DNA of 64,000 bases from Chitinophaga hostae (GCF_018224885.1 NZ_JAGTXB010000015.1:122572-186571), one strand, 5' to 3'; shown: positions 37,389-44,613, numbered from the stretch's first letter. Notes: generated by a model from the letters alone, not told the origin. Numbers and translations: made by a program.

Positions 37389-37868
37389 TTAAAGGGTTAC
37401 AGGACTTTTTACCGTTTTAATCCGATTCTCTATGTCTAAAGAATGAAGCGTCAAGAAAAATGTCTTAAAATAATTGCCGGTAATGGCCGCTATTGTACTA
37501 TCTATACCCGTATCGCCGTCTACTAGTATTTCGATATAATTATCCAAAGCTGCCTCCAATTCATACAATTCAATCCCAGATGCAAAACTTGACAATTCAT
37601 ACAAATCACTTTCCAGCTCGGTTATTAGCTCCTTAGTTAAATCCTCAATATTCTCCCGTAGCAGTGCATCCCGAACATTAAAAGCCGCGACAGTATTCGC
37701 GCTGAACAAAGCATAAAACATCATAAAATCAGCCCGTTGATCTGCTGACCAACTATCAGCAGCATTGCTGCCAATAACAGAAGATAGCTCGTACTCAAGT
37801 AGCTCGACAAAGCCAGATGAGGTGCCACATGGCGTAATTTGGTTCAACGTAATTAATAGATTCTCCAT
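37389..37868 (-). CDS. Hypothetical acidic helical protein of the mobile element
   Basis: About 159 residues, predicted mainly helical and strongly acidic (DLTKELITELESDLYELSSF). Start taken as ATG 37866-37868; an in-frame TTG adds three residues. Two-gene operon with the 88-residue gene. An acidic small protein could be an anti-restriction or inhibitor-type factor, but nothing specific is visible. Confidence 0.6.
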   Translation of the reverse strand: MENLLITLNQITPCGTSSGFVELLEYELSSVIGSNAADSWSADQRADFMMFYALFSANTVAAFNVRDALLRENIEDLTKELITELESDLYELSSFASGIELYELEAALDNYIEILVDGDTGIDSTIAAITGNYFKTFFLTLHSLDIENRIKTVKSPVTL

Positions 37869-38098
37869 AACATTCAATTTTTAAGAGTGATTATAAATCG
37901 AGTGGTGAAATATTGCCTGATAACTCGCATAACAAGGCATATCCATATATGGATACCAAAAGAATAAGCTGCCTAATCTGATTTTGGCAAATGACTCCCG
38001 AATCGGTCATTGCAACCGATTAGCCTTGATATAGAAAAATGTTTATTAATGGGAAAACAACGGAAAGCTGCCACACGTCATTAGCATTATATAAAATA

Positions 38099-38221
38099 CC
38101 ATAGGCGTGGCTTACTTGCAGTGTTCTACCCGCGCGCTTTGGAGAGGCCGAATAGCTCTTACAAGCAAGCTCACGCCTATGGCATGAGCATTGCTGCACT
38201 ACATTCTGGCCTCTCCAAAGC
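38099..38221. repeat. Two interleaved inverted repeats (A-B-A'-B')
   Basis: Arm A CCATAGGCGTG (38099-38109) pairs with 38172-38182. Arm B GCTTTGGAGAGGCC (38136-38149) pairs with 38208-38221. The order A, B, A', B' with nearly equal offsets (73 and 72 nt) cannot fold as one simple hairpin; as RNA it would give a pseudoknot, as DNA two alternative cruciforms. Could be a structured RNA, an origin or a recombination site. Confidence 0.65.
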
Positions 38222-38351
38222 ACGCAGAAACGTAGTAATCAATGCAGAAAATTTGATCTGCAAAATTATATTTTACGTTGCAGTAATCCAAATACCCTAA
38301 TAGTGAGCATCTAGATTTATACTTTATCAAAAGTAAGAAATCATTTTCAAT

Positions 38352-38369
38352 GTTACAAGATCTTGTAAC
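38352..38369. promoter_or_regulatory. Perfect 18-bp palindrome upstream of the XRE gene
   Basis: Half-site GTTACAAGA and its complement, with no spacer, 17 nt before the XRE start. Probable auto-regulatory operator. Confidence 0.6.
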
Positions 38370-38386
38370 GATTTTTTGAAATAAAA

Positions 38387-38665
38387 ATGCGGAATTTATC
38401 CAAAGTTCTGAAAATGAATGAGGAAAGAGATAAAAATAGATTACAGGAAATTGGGGAGCGTTTGCGTAAAATTAGAGAAAAAGAAGTTAAGATAAGCCTT
38501 GATGAACTCGCATCAAGATGCGATGTTACTAAAGGAAATATCAGTAATATCGAAAACGGAAAAAAAGATTTTACGTTTACAACATTTCTTGAAATCGCAA
38601 AGGGCTTAAATGTCCACCCCAAGCACTTGTTGGATCATAATTTTAAATTTCTGAAAGAGGATTAA
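38387..38665 (+). CDS. XRE-family helix-turn-helix regulator
   Basis: 92 residues with a classic HTH_3/Cro-CI domain: IGERLRKIREKEVKISLDEL then ASRCDVTKGNISNIENGKK, helices at about residues 22-80. Either ATG 38387 or ATG 38414 could be used; the second begins just before the conserved domain. The perfect palindrome upstream suggests self-regulation. In elements of this kind such proteins control integrase or mobilization genes. Confidence 0.88.
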   Translation: MRNLSKVLKMNEERDKNRLQEIGERLRKIREKEVKISLDELASRCDVTKGNISNIENGKKDFTFTTFLEIAKGLNVHPKHLLDHNFKFLKED

Positions 38666-38671
38666 AAAGAA

Positions 38672-38753
38672 TGCGCTTTGTTCCAGGATGATTTTTCCTA
38701 CAAAAGCCCAACAGGGAACTAATGCTGCAAAAATCATCCTGGAACAAAGCGCA
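38672..38753. repeat. Perfect 25-bp inverted repeat with 32-nt loop
   Basis: Arms 38672-38696 and 38729-38753 are exact complements; the arm begins TGCGCTTTGTTCCAGGATG. It lies just after the XRE stop and before the convergent mob operon. It could be a bidirectional terminator, but there is no T-run and the stem is longer than needed; an oriT or recombination-site role is possible. Confidence 0.7.
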
Positions 38754-38853
38754 AGCCCGCGGCAGCGAAGATCAGACAATTACCATTGTTTGCCCCGCCG
38801 GCAGGGGCGCGAGGGATGGTGCGGCGGCTGCGCCTCCCCCGCACAAACCAACC
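38754..38853. other. GC-rich spacer with small hairpins
   Basis: GC-rich in an otherwise AT-rich element. A hairpin GCCCC-GCCGGCA-GGGGC lies near 38792-38808, preceded by a CAAACAATG-type inverted repeat. Lies between the 25-bp inverted repeat and the end of the mob operon; possible oriT region. Confidence 0.35.
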
Positions 38854-39441
38854 CTACCGAATTTTTCCGGCCTTGTTCCTTAGCCGGATTGCTTCTTCCT
38901 CCTTTTCTTTTGCTTCATGTAACATAGCTGCTATGCGCTGCCTTTCCTCCTCCCATTGTACAACACTATCCCGGAAGGCTTGCGGATGCACATGATACAA
39001 GCTATCTATCGTAGACAGGAACGGGCGCAGTGGTTTTCCTGCCTGTAGCTGTATATAACGGTATTTTATATCTCCCGCCTTATAAGCCTGTAATATAGAG
39101 CGCATGTTGAACAACCACACAGTCCACAGGAATAGGCAAGCGGAAAGAATCAGCCCTGCCCTTACATGATGATGATGTCTTATTTCCTGTACAGGCGGAC
39201 GTTTCAATAGATCGTTATTTATTTCAAGATTTTGCGATAGCGCATAAACCGCCGCTGTAGGGAACTTTAGGCGCTCCGGCATTCCTACTACATCTGTCTT
39301 TATCTGCTCTAAAGAAGTACCTACATTCTTTAACTGTTCTATGTAGTCTGGCATTTGTGGCGCTGCGCTATTCATATGCTGGATACCTTCATCAACTTTA
39401 TTTAACTTGTCTACAATTGTCTGTAATAGCAACTCATTCAT
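38854..39441 (-). CDS. Mobilization-linked membrane protein
   Basis: 195 residues: coiled-coil-like N-terminus (IVDKLNKVDEGIQHMN), a His cluster before one membrane helix (AGLILSACLFLWTVWLF, about 94-110), and a charged C-terminal coiled coil (HEAKEKEEEAIRLRNKA). Third gene of the mobC-relaxase operon, 37 nt after the relaxase. Comparable single-helix proteins accompany relaxases in Bacteroidota elements; it may link the relaxosome to the membrane. Function unproven. Confidence 0.65.
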   Translation of the reverse strand: MNELLLQTIVDKLNKVDEGIQHMNSAAPQMPDYIEQLKNVGTSLEQIKTDVVGMPERLKFPTAAVYALSQNLEINNDLLKRPPVQEIRHHHHVRAGLILSACLFLWTVWLFNMRSILQAYKAGDIKYRYIQLQAGKPLRPFLSTIDSLYHVHPQAFRDSVVQWEEERQRIAAMLHEAKEKEEEAIRLRNKAGKIR

Positions 39442-39478
39442 AAAATATAGTTTAATTCATTCTTAAATAGGTTTACTG

Positions 39479-40252
39479 CTAAAAGCCCAAACCACGTTTG
39501 TTGGCTTGCTGCTGTTCTCGTGTTATCTGCTGCTGCATTGTTTTTTGCAAGCCTATTACAGAATATTTCCGGTCAATACTGCTACCTTTAAAAGCATACA
39601 AACCTTTTTTAAAACTAATACCCTGTAATTGCTCGCTATCCCCTTTGTACTTATACTGTACATCTATACCTTTTTTCAGCAGCTCCTTTTCCAATGCTGG
39701 AAAGGTTTTACAGCGGAGCAATGCTTTTTCTATAGCCTGGAAAATTTCATAACGCGCCGTTTCTTCATGATTGAGGGCTTGCAGGTTAGTAAGGGCTATT
39801 TTCTTTTCAATGGCTGGAACAAGCTGATATTCTTGGGTAAGCTGCACGGCGGCCTTCTTCCCGCGTAACCCTATCCAGTTATCACGGATTGCCTTTCCCC
39901 GGTTGTTGACCAAATTAGCAATAATATGCAGGTGTAAATGATGTGTGTCTGTATGCTTGGTTATCACATATTGAGTGTTGGTTATGCCCAGCTTTTCAAG
40001 GTATTCCCGTCCTATCTGCATCAATACCTCATTGGTTAGCTGTTCTCCAGGATAAAAGCTAAGGATACCATGAAAAACAGCCTTTCGCTTATCAGGTAAC
40101 TGTTGCCTGCTCATTTCAAAATCATTACCCATATGCCGGTAGCTGTAATCTCTTACTCCTTCTGATTCCAGTATTTCTGCCCGATGTTCATCTGCGCAAA
40201 CGTAACGACAGCAGCCATAAAAGGATTTACCGGTAATTACTTTACTTATCAC
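39479..40252 (-). CDS. Relaxase / mobilization nuclease
   Basis: 257 residues with the relaxase fold of the PF03432 type: N-terminal MISKVITGKSFYGCCRYVC and the metal-binding triad HHLHLH in HTDTHHLHLHIIAN (about residues 103-108). It nicks oriT and carries the DNA strand into a recipient, using another element's transfer machinery. It overlaps mobC by 11 nt. It is short, lacking the C-terminal extension of larger relaxases, as usual for small mobilizable elements of this phylum. Confidence 0.9.
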   Translation of the reverse strand: MISKVITGKSFYGCCRYVCADEHRAEILESEGVRDYSYRHMGNDFEMSRQQLPDKRKAVFHGILSFYPGEQLTNEVLMQIGREYLEKLGITNTQYVITKHTDTHHLHLHIIANLVNNRGKAIRDNWIGLRGKKAAVQLTQEYQLVPAIEKKIALTNLQALNHEETARYEIFQAIEKALLRCKTFPALEKELLKKGIDVQYKYKGDSEQLQGISFKKGLYAFKGSSIDRKYSVIGLQKTMQQQITREQQQANKRGLGF

Positions 40253-40604
40253 GCCTTAACCAGTTTAATAGGTTATCAATCTGCCCACGGTAACTTTCAA
40301 AAAGTAGCATCGCATTCAACATACTCTCTTTGTGGGCTTGTTTCGATACCTGATTGATATTATTTGCCATCCCTATTAGCTGTTTGATATATGCCCGTTC
40401 CTCATCATTTAAGCGGGCTATCACACCTCCAAACAATGCCATCTGACGGATATAGCCAGTGTAACGCAAACCCGCTTTAGTGGCCTTTTCTTTCACGATA
40501 AAATACTCGGCTTTGGTAAACCGTACGCCTGTACGTATTTCTTTTCTAACGGCTTTAGGCGGCCTGCCGCCTTTGCCTTTCCTCTTTTCCTGCGTCTGTT
40601 CCAT
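40242..40604 (-). CDS. MobC-like relaxosome accessory protein
   Basis: 120 residues: basic N-terminus (KRKGKGGRPPKAVRKE), a ribbon-helix-helix-like segment (TGVRFTKAEYFIVKEKATKAG) and the bacterial mobilization signature (NNINQVSKQAH). Binds oriT and helps the relaxase, whose start it overlaps. The long hairpin array lies directly upstream, in its leader. Confidence 0.85.
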   Translation of the reverse strand: MEQTQEKRKGKGGRPPKAVRKEIRTGVRFTKAEYFIVKEKATKAGLRYTGYIRQMALFGGVIARLNDEERAYIKQLIGMANNINQVSKQAHKESMLNAMLLFESYRGQIDNLLNWLRRDK

Positions 40605-40627
40605 ATCTTCTACGTTTTAATCTTTGA

Positions 40628-41000
40628 GGGCTGGCAGCTTTGCTGCCCTGCCCGATCTTCCCGTACAGGCGGCAATGCCGCCTGTACTTTCTCCGCAGAC
40701 GGGTAGCGTAGCTGCCCGTCATTCTCCGCTAAGATCTCCGCACTTCCCCCTTGCGACCAACGGGAGCGAGGGGGCGAGCGGTTTTTGCGCAGCAAAAACA
40801 CCGCTCGCTAACGGAGCGAAGATCCGTTCGACCTCCGCAACCGGATGGCAAGGCCAGCCGGTTTAACTCCGCATACAGGTAGCGTAGCTGCCTGTATCAT
40901 CTCCCCGAACTGGTGGCAACGCCGCCGGTTCTATCTCCGCGGAACAGATAGCGAAGCTGTCTGTTCAATCATCGCAAACGGACAGCAAAGCTGAACGTTT
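40628..41000. repeat. Array of about 11 short hairpins with 34-35 nt period
   Basis: Seven units share one plan: an 11-nt arm, a 3-nt loop and an 11-nt arm (40663-40687, 40697-40721, 40839-40863, 40873-40897, 40907-40931, 40942-40966, 40976-41000). They are separated by 9-10 nt spacers mostly containing CTCCGC. The left arm fits the degenerate consensus RNACNGRYRGC. Outer arm bases differ from unit to unit but remain mostly self-complementary, so structure rather than sequence is kept. Between 40721 and 40839 are variant hairpins (40746-40774, 40774-40808, 40810-40828), and a shorter one lies at 40633-40647. On the minus strand the array is the leader between the HTH gene and mobC, and spacers read GCGGAG. 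Confidence 0.8.
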
Positions 41001-41337
41001 AATCTTTGCTGTCTTGTTCGGGTTGTAATAATTGCTGAATGTCATTCCAGAGAAAGAATACACGGGATTCGATTTTGTAGCGCTTTAGCCGACCACGTCT
41101 GATCCATTCATAAATAGTGGGCTTGGTAACCTGGAACAGCTTGCATACCTCTGCCAGCTTAAAAAGGGGCTTGTAGGTCAAGCCGGGAGTTTCATAAATT
41201 GGTAGAGCGGGCCTGCTCTTCTCAGCATTTGTAACTTCTTCCCGAATAATAAGTCTTACCCGTTGCCAAAAATCGTCGGGGTCAAAGGGAAGCAACATGG
41301 GGGTTACAGCTTTTTCAATTTGCACATTTTCTTTCAT
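40999..41337 (-). CDS. Excisionase-like helix-turn-helix protein
   Basis: 112 residues with a MerR/HTH_17-type DNA-binding domain near the C-terminus (LFKLAEVCKLFQVTKPTIYE, then WIRRGRLKRYKI; about 59-92), as in Xis-like proteins of Bacteroidota elements. It probably directs excision or regulates mob genes. Its stop codon lies within the last hairpin of the array, so array and gene are physically joined. Confidence 0.82.
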   Translation of the reverse strand: MKENVQIEKAVTPMLLPFDPDDFWQRVRLIIREEVTNAEKSRPALPIYETPGLTYKPLFKLAEVCKLFQVTKPTIYEWIRRGRLKRYKIESRVFFLWNDIQQLLQPEQDSKD

Positions 41338-41430
41338 ACACTTACTGTTTTAGGCGACAAACATAGACCTGTGGGCAAGTTGAAAAAAACTAAGTATACT
41401 TAAGGCTAGGTATTAATGCAAAAAAAGGCG

Positions 41431-42015
41431 TTATGCCCCTTTCAATTTCATTTCCAACCCACCCAGCAGCTTAATAGCTGGAGAATGGCCCAATTTCTCA
41501 AAATAAACCTTTGAAACGGCTATACCTTTCACTATTTCAGCCCGTTCCTTTGGGGTAAGAGTTTTGGGGTGAATAATCCTACGAAGATTTTCTTTAATGC
41601 TGTCAGTATCCACACCAGTTAATCTGTTTATCATCTGAGCAGAAAAGGCATCACTAGCAATCCTCTCGACACCTGCTGTCTTGAATAAAGCATAAAGAGT
41701 GACGGTAAGCGCCGGAATTTTAGATTGGGTCTTAGCGCTCTTGGTTTGTGGTACGTCAATCTGCGCCTTTTTGTGGTTGGCAATCAATGATTCCAACTGC
41801 GGAAGAAAGGCTGATGAAAAGAAAGGTAAATAGATACAAAAGTAAACTATCCCAAAACTTATGGCCCCCATCATGCACAGTACAGATAAGTAAAGTAAAC
41901 TAAAGTAAGGGTTAAATGGTAAAATAATAAGTAGTGCAATGCCGAACAATGACAGGAAGTGGTAAAGCACATCCCTATACCAATAATGGGCAATTAGCCT
42001 TCGTCGTGCCTTCAA
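41431..42015 (-). CDS. Membrane protein of unknown function (mobile element)
   Basis: 194 residues: two membrane helices near the N-terminus (FLSLFGIALLIILPF and LYLSVLCMMGAISFGIVYF), then a soluble C-terminal domain (INRLTGVDTDSIKENLRRII; HPKTLTPKERAEIVKG). The only available start after the upstream in-frame stop is TTG at 42013-42015; the frame overlaps a 55-residue ORF by 41 nt, suggesting coupling. Similar two-helix proteins occur in Bacteroidota elements without known role. Confidence 0.65.
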   Translation of the reverse strand: MKARRRLIAHYWYRDVLYHFLSLFGIALLIILPFNPYFSLLYLSVLCMMGAISFGIVYFCIYLPFFSSAFLPQLESLIANHKKAQIDVPQTKSAKTQSKIPALTVTLYALFKTAGVERIASDAFSAQMINRLTGVDTDSIKENLRRIIHPKTLTPKERAEIVKGIAVSKVYFEKLGHSPAIKLLGGLEMKLKGA

Positions 42016-42142
42016 TATTCCATTGGGGAATAGCTGCTATTTGTTCTTTATGAATTGTATTCAGTTGTAGCTGATTATAGCCTGTATTAAGGGGGAGGTC
42101 AAAAGTGGCAAAGGATGCCAAACGCCGCAAAATCTTTTTCAT
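41975..42142 (-). CDS. Small ORF overlapping the TTG-started membrane gene
   Basis: 55 codons from ATG 42140-42142 (MKKILRRLASFATFDLPLN) to TAG. It overlaps the start of the membrane-protein gene in another frame. It may be a leader whose translation drives the TTG start, or the original N-terminus before a frameshift. No family recognised. Confidence 0.4.
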   Translation of the reverse strand: MKKILRRLASFATFDLPLNTGYNQLQLNTIHKEQIAAIPQWNIEGTTKANCPLLV

Positions 42143-42326
42143 AACACAAATCCTTTCTTAAATATACAATAAAAATTAATAATGCTAAATTTGATAGCTT
42201 TCGATCTAAACTCAAAACAAAAATACTATTTTAGCCAAAGAAATTATTAATCCAAAGGATAATTAGCCAAATCTGTGTGAATTGTTTAGACCCTAGATAT
42301 TTTTTCATTTATAACTTAATCCCCCT

Positions 42327-43724
42327 ATGTACTGTATTTTAAAAAAGAGGGTAATTCCTATTTTCTTGTGCTTCACCCTGCTTTTTTTGTTTGCCTGTAA
42401 AAAGAAGCCCATTGATAAAGAGAACGCTATTGATCAGGTAGACATTGAATCAATCAAAACATCTTATTACAAAGATGACTCATACAAGTTGATGAGTACA
42501 CCATTAAATGACTCTCTATTCATTATATGGCGTCTTCAATGGGACCATATTTTGATCGGCCAAGAGAATGACAAAAAAGCTTATTATATCCCCTTTAGCC
42601 CCGAAGTTGTTGGAGGAATGAGGAGAGTAAGCAAAAACATTCAGGTTAATGAGAAAAGATATCTTGTTGCTTACAAAAAAAATGAGAAATTTCAATTTTA
42701 TTACGCAAGTTCCGTAGATCAAGGTAATGAAATTGATAAGCCCCTGCCATTTACAGGGCGATTACTATTTAGCAAACCAGGTGTGTCTGGTGGGGTATAT
42801 AATGAATTTAATAATGGTGTAAGATATAAAAATCCCACTGGAGCGCACACCGAGTCTTGTCTATACTATAGCATTTGCACATGGGTAGGATACTGCGATG
42901 GGGTTCAAACTGTAGTTTATACAAGGGGGCAAGGAACTCCTACAAAGACCTTAACTTGTGGAATACCGAGCATTTCCGCATGCCCTAATACTAATTGGTA
43001 TTCAGGATGGTCCAGTTGGGACGTATTTTGCACAGGGGACATTATTGATCCACTTCCTCCCCCAACTTTACCTAACAATAATGGTGGTGGTTCTGGTGGT
43101 AGTGGCGGCGGTACTTTAGGTAGTGGAGGAGGAGGTATTTATAAACTTGACACTATACTTATAGATCCTATTCTGGTTTACCCGTGCTTTCAGTGGTCTG
43201 TGAATGCAATATTTACAAACAACATGAATAATATTATAACCTCAATTTTCAATCAACTTTTTGGAGGGACTGGCGATTTTACTGTTGTCTTTACGCAAGG
43301 GCAATATGGAAATGCCTTTGCAGCAAAAGCGCATCCGGAAAATAATTACTACATTAATATTGTTTTCAATACTGATCAGCTGGCACAATCTTCAAGAGAA
43401 TTAATAGTCGCTTCCGCACTTCATGAAATGATACATGGAATTTTTCTAGCGAAAAAGGTTGCGTCTGGCGATCCTTTGGAATGGGGAGAGGCATTCCAAC
43501 ACCAGATTATGGCGACTTCCTATGTTGGTAATATGGCAGATGCTTTGCAATCTATTCTTCCTAATTTAACATACGCTGATGCGGAAGCACTGGCTTGGGG
43601 CGGATTACAAGGAACTAACGCCTGGCTTAATTATAAACAGACGCACGCTGTTGAAGCCAATAACATTCTCTTAAGAGCAGATCAATTTGATAAAAACCAT
43701 ACTAAAGGCACACGCTGCCCATAA
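42327..43724 (+). CDS. Zincin-like metallopeptidase lipoprotein (cargo)
   Basis: 465 residues. Lipobox LLFLFACKK (Cys about 24) predicts a lipoprotein. A beta-rich N-terminal region with several Cys residues (about 150-240) leads through a Pro/Gly/Ser linker (about 241-272) to a C-terminal domain. That domain has HEMIH at 366-370 and a downstream EWGEAFQH that could supply the third zinc ligand. The HExxH motif and surroundings are zincin-like; the family is not recognised. It is cargo at the right end of the element, 47 nt before a secreted-protein gene. Likely acts at the cell surface, on a host, competitor or cell-wall protein; this is inference. Confidence 0.7.
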   Translation: MYCILKKRVIPIFLCFTLLFLFACKKKPIDKENAIDQVDIESIKTSYYKDDSYKLMSTPLNDSLFIIWRLQWDHILIGQENDKKAYYIPFSPEVVGGMRRVSKNIQVNEKRYLVAYKKNEKFQFYYASSVDQGNEIDKPLPFTGRLLFSKPGVSGGVYNEFNNGVRYKNPTGAHTESCLYYSICTWVGYCDGVQTVVYTRGQGTPTKTLTCGIPSISACPNTNWYSGWSSWDVFCTGDIIDPLPPPTLPNNNGGGSGGSGGGTLGSGGGGIYKLDTILIDPILVYPCFQWSVNAIFTNNMNNIITSIFNQLFGGTGDFTVVFTQGQYGNAFAAKAHPENNYYINIVFNTDQLAQSSRELIVASALHEMIHGIFLAKKVASGDPLEWGEAFQHQIMATSYVGNMADALQSILPNLTYADAEALAWGGLQGTNAWLNYKQTHAVEANNILLRADQFDKNHTKGTRCP

Positions 43725-43771
43725 TAATGGCAGTTAGGCTAATTAACTTTAATATAATAAACAACACTACT

Positions 43772-44260
43772 ATGCGTATAATTTTTTCAGCGATTTTATT
43801 TACTCTATTTTTTCTTCGTACCGGGTTGTATGCACAAAGCAATGATGGAAAAAAAGTAAGGGAAGATCTGGTCCGAATATTAGACAGAAACGCAAGATGG
43901 CCTATGGCATTAGCGGAAAAGAAAACGTCGGCTGTTTTTTCTCTCCGCATTAATTTATCAGAGTCCTATACAATAACTAGAATTGATGTCTCAAAGTTTT
44001 TTCCTAAAGAATTGATACCTCAACTTACTAATCCTGATATTTATAAAGGAATTAACTGGCAGGCGATTTTCGGAAAAAATACCAAAGGAGGACACTCATT
44101 CATAATCCCTTTTGTTGTTTATAATCCAGCGGAAAACAATGCTACTTTTTATGAATATACAGTTGAAGACTTATTCGTTTATCCTGGTGAGGTGTCGAAC
44201 TTTGTAAATGCGACAATAATGCAAACCTACGCCTTGAAATACAAGCCAGGAATAAAATAA
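43772..44260 (+). CDS. Small secreted protein (cargo, partner of the metallopeptidase)
   Basis: About 162 residues from MRIIFSAILFTLFFLRTGLYAQ, a clear Sec signal peptide; a longer frame upstream lacks one. Mature part is a mixed alpha/beta domain (VFSLRINLSESYTITRIDVS; HSFIIPFVVYNP), without catalytic motif. 47 nt downstream of the metallopeptidase lipoprotein and probably co-transcribed. It could be an inhibitor, chaperone or substrate of the peptidase. Confidence 0.6.
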   Translation: MRIIFSAILFTLFFLRTGLYAQSNDGKKVREDLVRILDRNARWPMALAEKKTSAVFSLRINLSESYTITRIDVSKFFPKELIPQLTNPDIYKGINWQAIFGKNTKGGHSFIIPFVVYNPAENNATFYEYTVEDLFVYPGEVSNFVNATIMQTYALKYKPGIK

Positions 44261-44469
44261 GCCAGGAGCACTATTGAGTTATCACTATTGCAGTGCCTTT
44301 ATAAAAGGATAGCAGCTAATGTGCTATTATAATAGACTTCAAAAATTGCTATTCTGTAAATATCTTACGGAATAACAGTTTTTTTCGCTTAGAATTCATC
44401 TCCAAAAATGTAAATTACACATCGACAAGTCAACCCGCATAAAACTAAGTAAACCGAAACGCGAATCCG

Positions 44470-44494
44470 CACTTTGATAGACTAACAAATAGAC
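44470..44494. repeat. Right subterminal 25-bp direct repeat
   Basis: Matches 35640-35664 at 23 of 25 positions, same orientation; 40 nt inside the right att repeat. Probable recombinase arm site. Confidence 0.6.
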
Positions 44495-44502
44495 CAAAAC
44501 AA

Positions 44503-44529
44503 CAAAGCCCGCGACCAGCGCAGGCTTTG
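44503..44529 (-). terminator. Element-borne terminator behind tRNA-Lys
   Basis: Eleven-position stem with one mismatch (44503-44513 with 44519-44529), loop ACCAG. It now follows the tRNA-Lys gene on the minus strand and replaces the hairpin displaced to 35461-35496. Confidence 0.55.
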
Positions 44530-44533
44530 AAAC

Positions 44534-44554
44534 TTTCCAGTGATCCCCTTGGGA
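44534..44554. repeat. Right attachment repeat (21 bp, overlaps tRNA-Lys 3' end)
   Basis: Exact copy of 35500-35520. Covers the last 14 nt of tRNA-Lys and 7 nt beyond, so insertion restored a complete tRNA gene. Confidence 0.85.
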
Positions 44555-44613
44555 CTCGAACCCAAGACCCATACATTAAAAGTGTATTGCTCTACCAACT
44601 GAGCTAGGGAATC
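44541..44613 (-). tRNA. tRNA-Lys (anticodon UUU)
   Basis: A 73-nt cloverleaf: acceptor GATTCCC / GGGGATC (one G-U), D stem GCTC / GAGC, anticodon stem ATACA / TGTAT with loop CTTTTAA, T stem TTGGG / CCCAA, discriminator A, CCA not encoded. It is the integration target of the element at 35.5-44.55 kb. Confidence 0.95.

Larger units (their letters stand above)
37878..38386. other. Non-coding segment with interleaved inverted repeats and an operator
   Basis: About 500 nt between divergent genes. It holds the interleaved repeats at 38099-38221 and an 18-bp palindrome at 38352-38369. Short open frames through it are not gene-like. Confidence 0.6.
35500..44554. mobile_element. Mobilizable integrative element in tRNA-Lys, about 9.0 kb
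   Basis: Bounded by 21-bp direct repeats of the tRNA-Lys 3' end, with a tyrosine recombinase next to the left repeat. It carries mobC, a relaxase, a mob-linked membrane protein, an excisionase-like HTH protein and an XRE regulator, but no type IV secretion genes, so it should be mobilized in trans rather than self-conjugative. Cargo: metallopeptidase-like lipoprotein and a secreted protein. It is more AT-rich than the flanking chromosome. 25-bp near-identical repeats lie just inside both ends. Confidence 0.85.

Noticed and set aside
38020..38223. Small minus-strand ORF
   Set aside because: Runs through the interleaved inverted repeats; structure explains the sequence better than coding.
40610..40866. 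Protein-coding frames on either strand through the hairpin array
   Set aside because: Open frames arise from GC-rich palindromes; composition is not protein-like and they would cut across the conserved hairpin period.
40628..41000. CRISPR array
   Set aside because: Units are regularly spaced, but repeats are not identical, spacers are only 9-10 nt and similar to each other, and no cas gene is nearby.
35500..44554. Prophage or self-transmissible ICE
   Set aside because: No capsid, tail, lysis, or type IV secretion genes; only mobilization functions are present.
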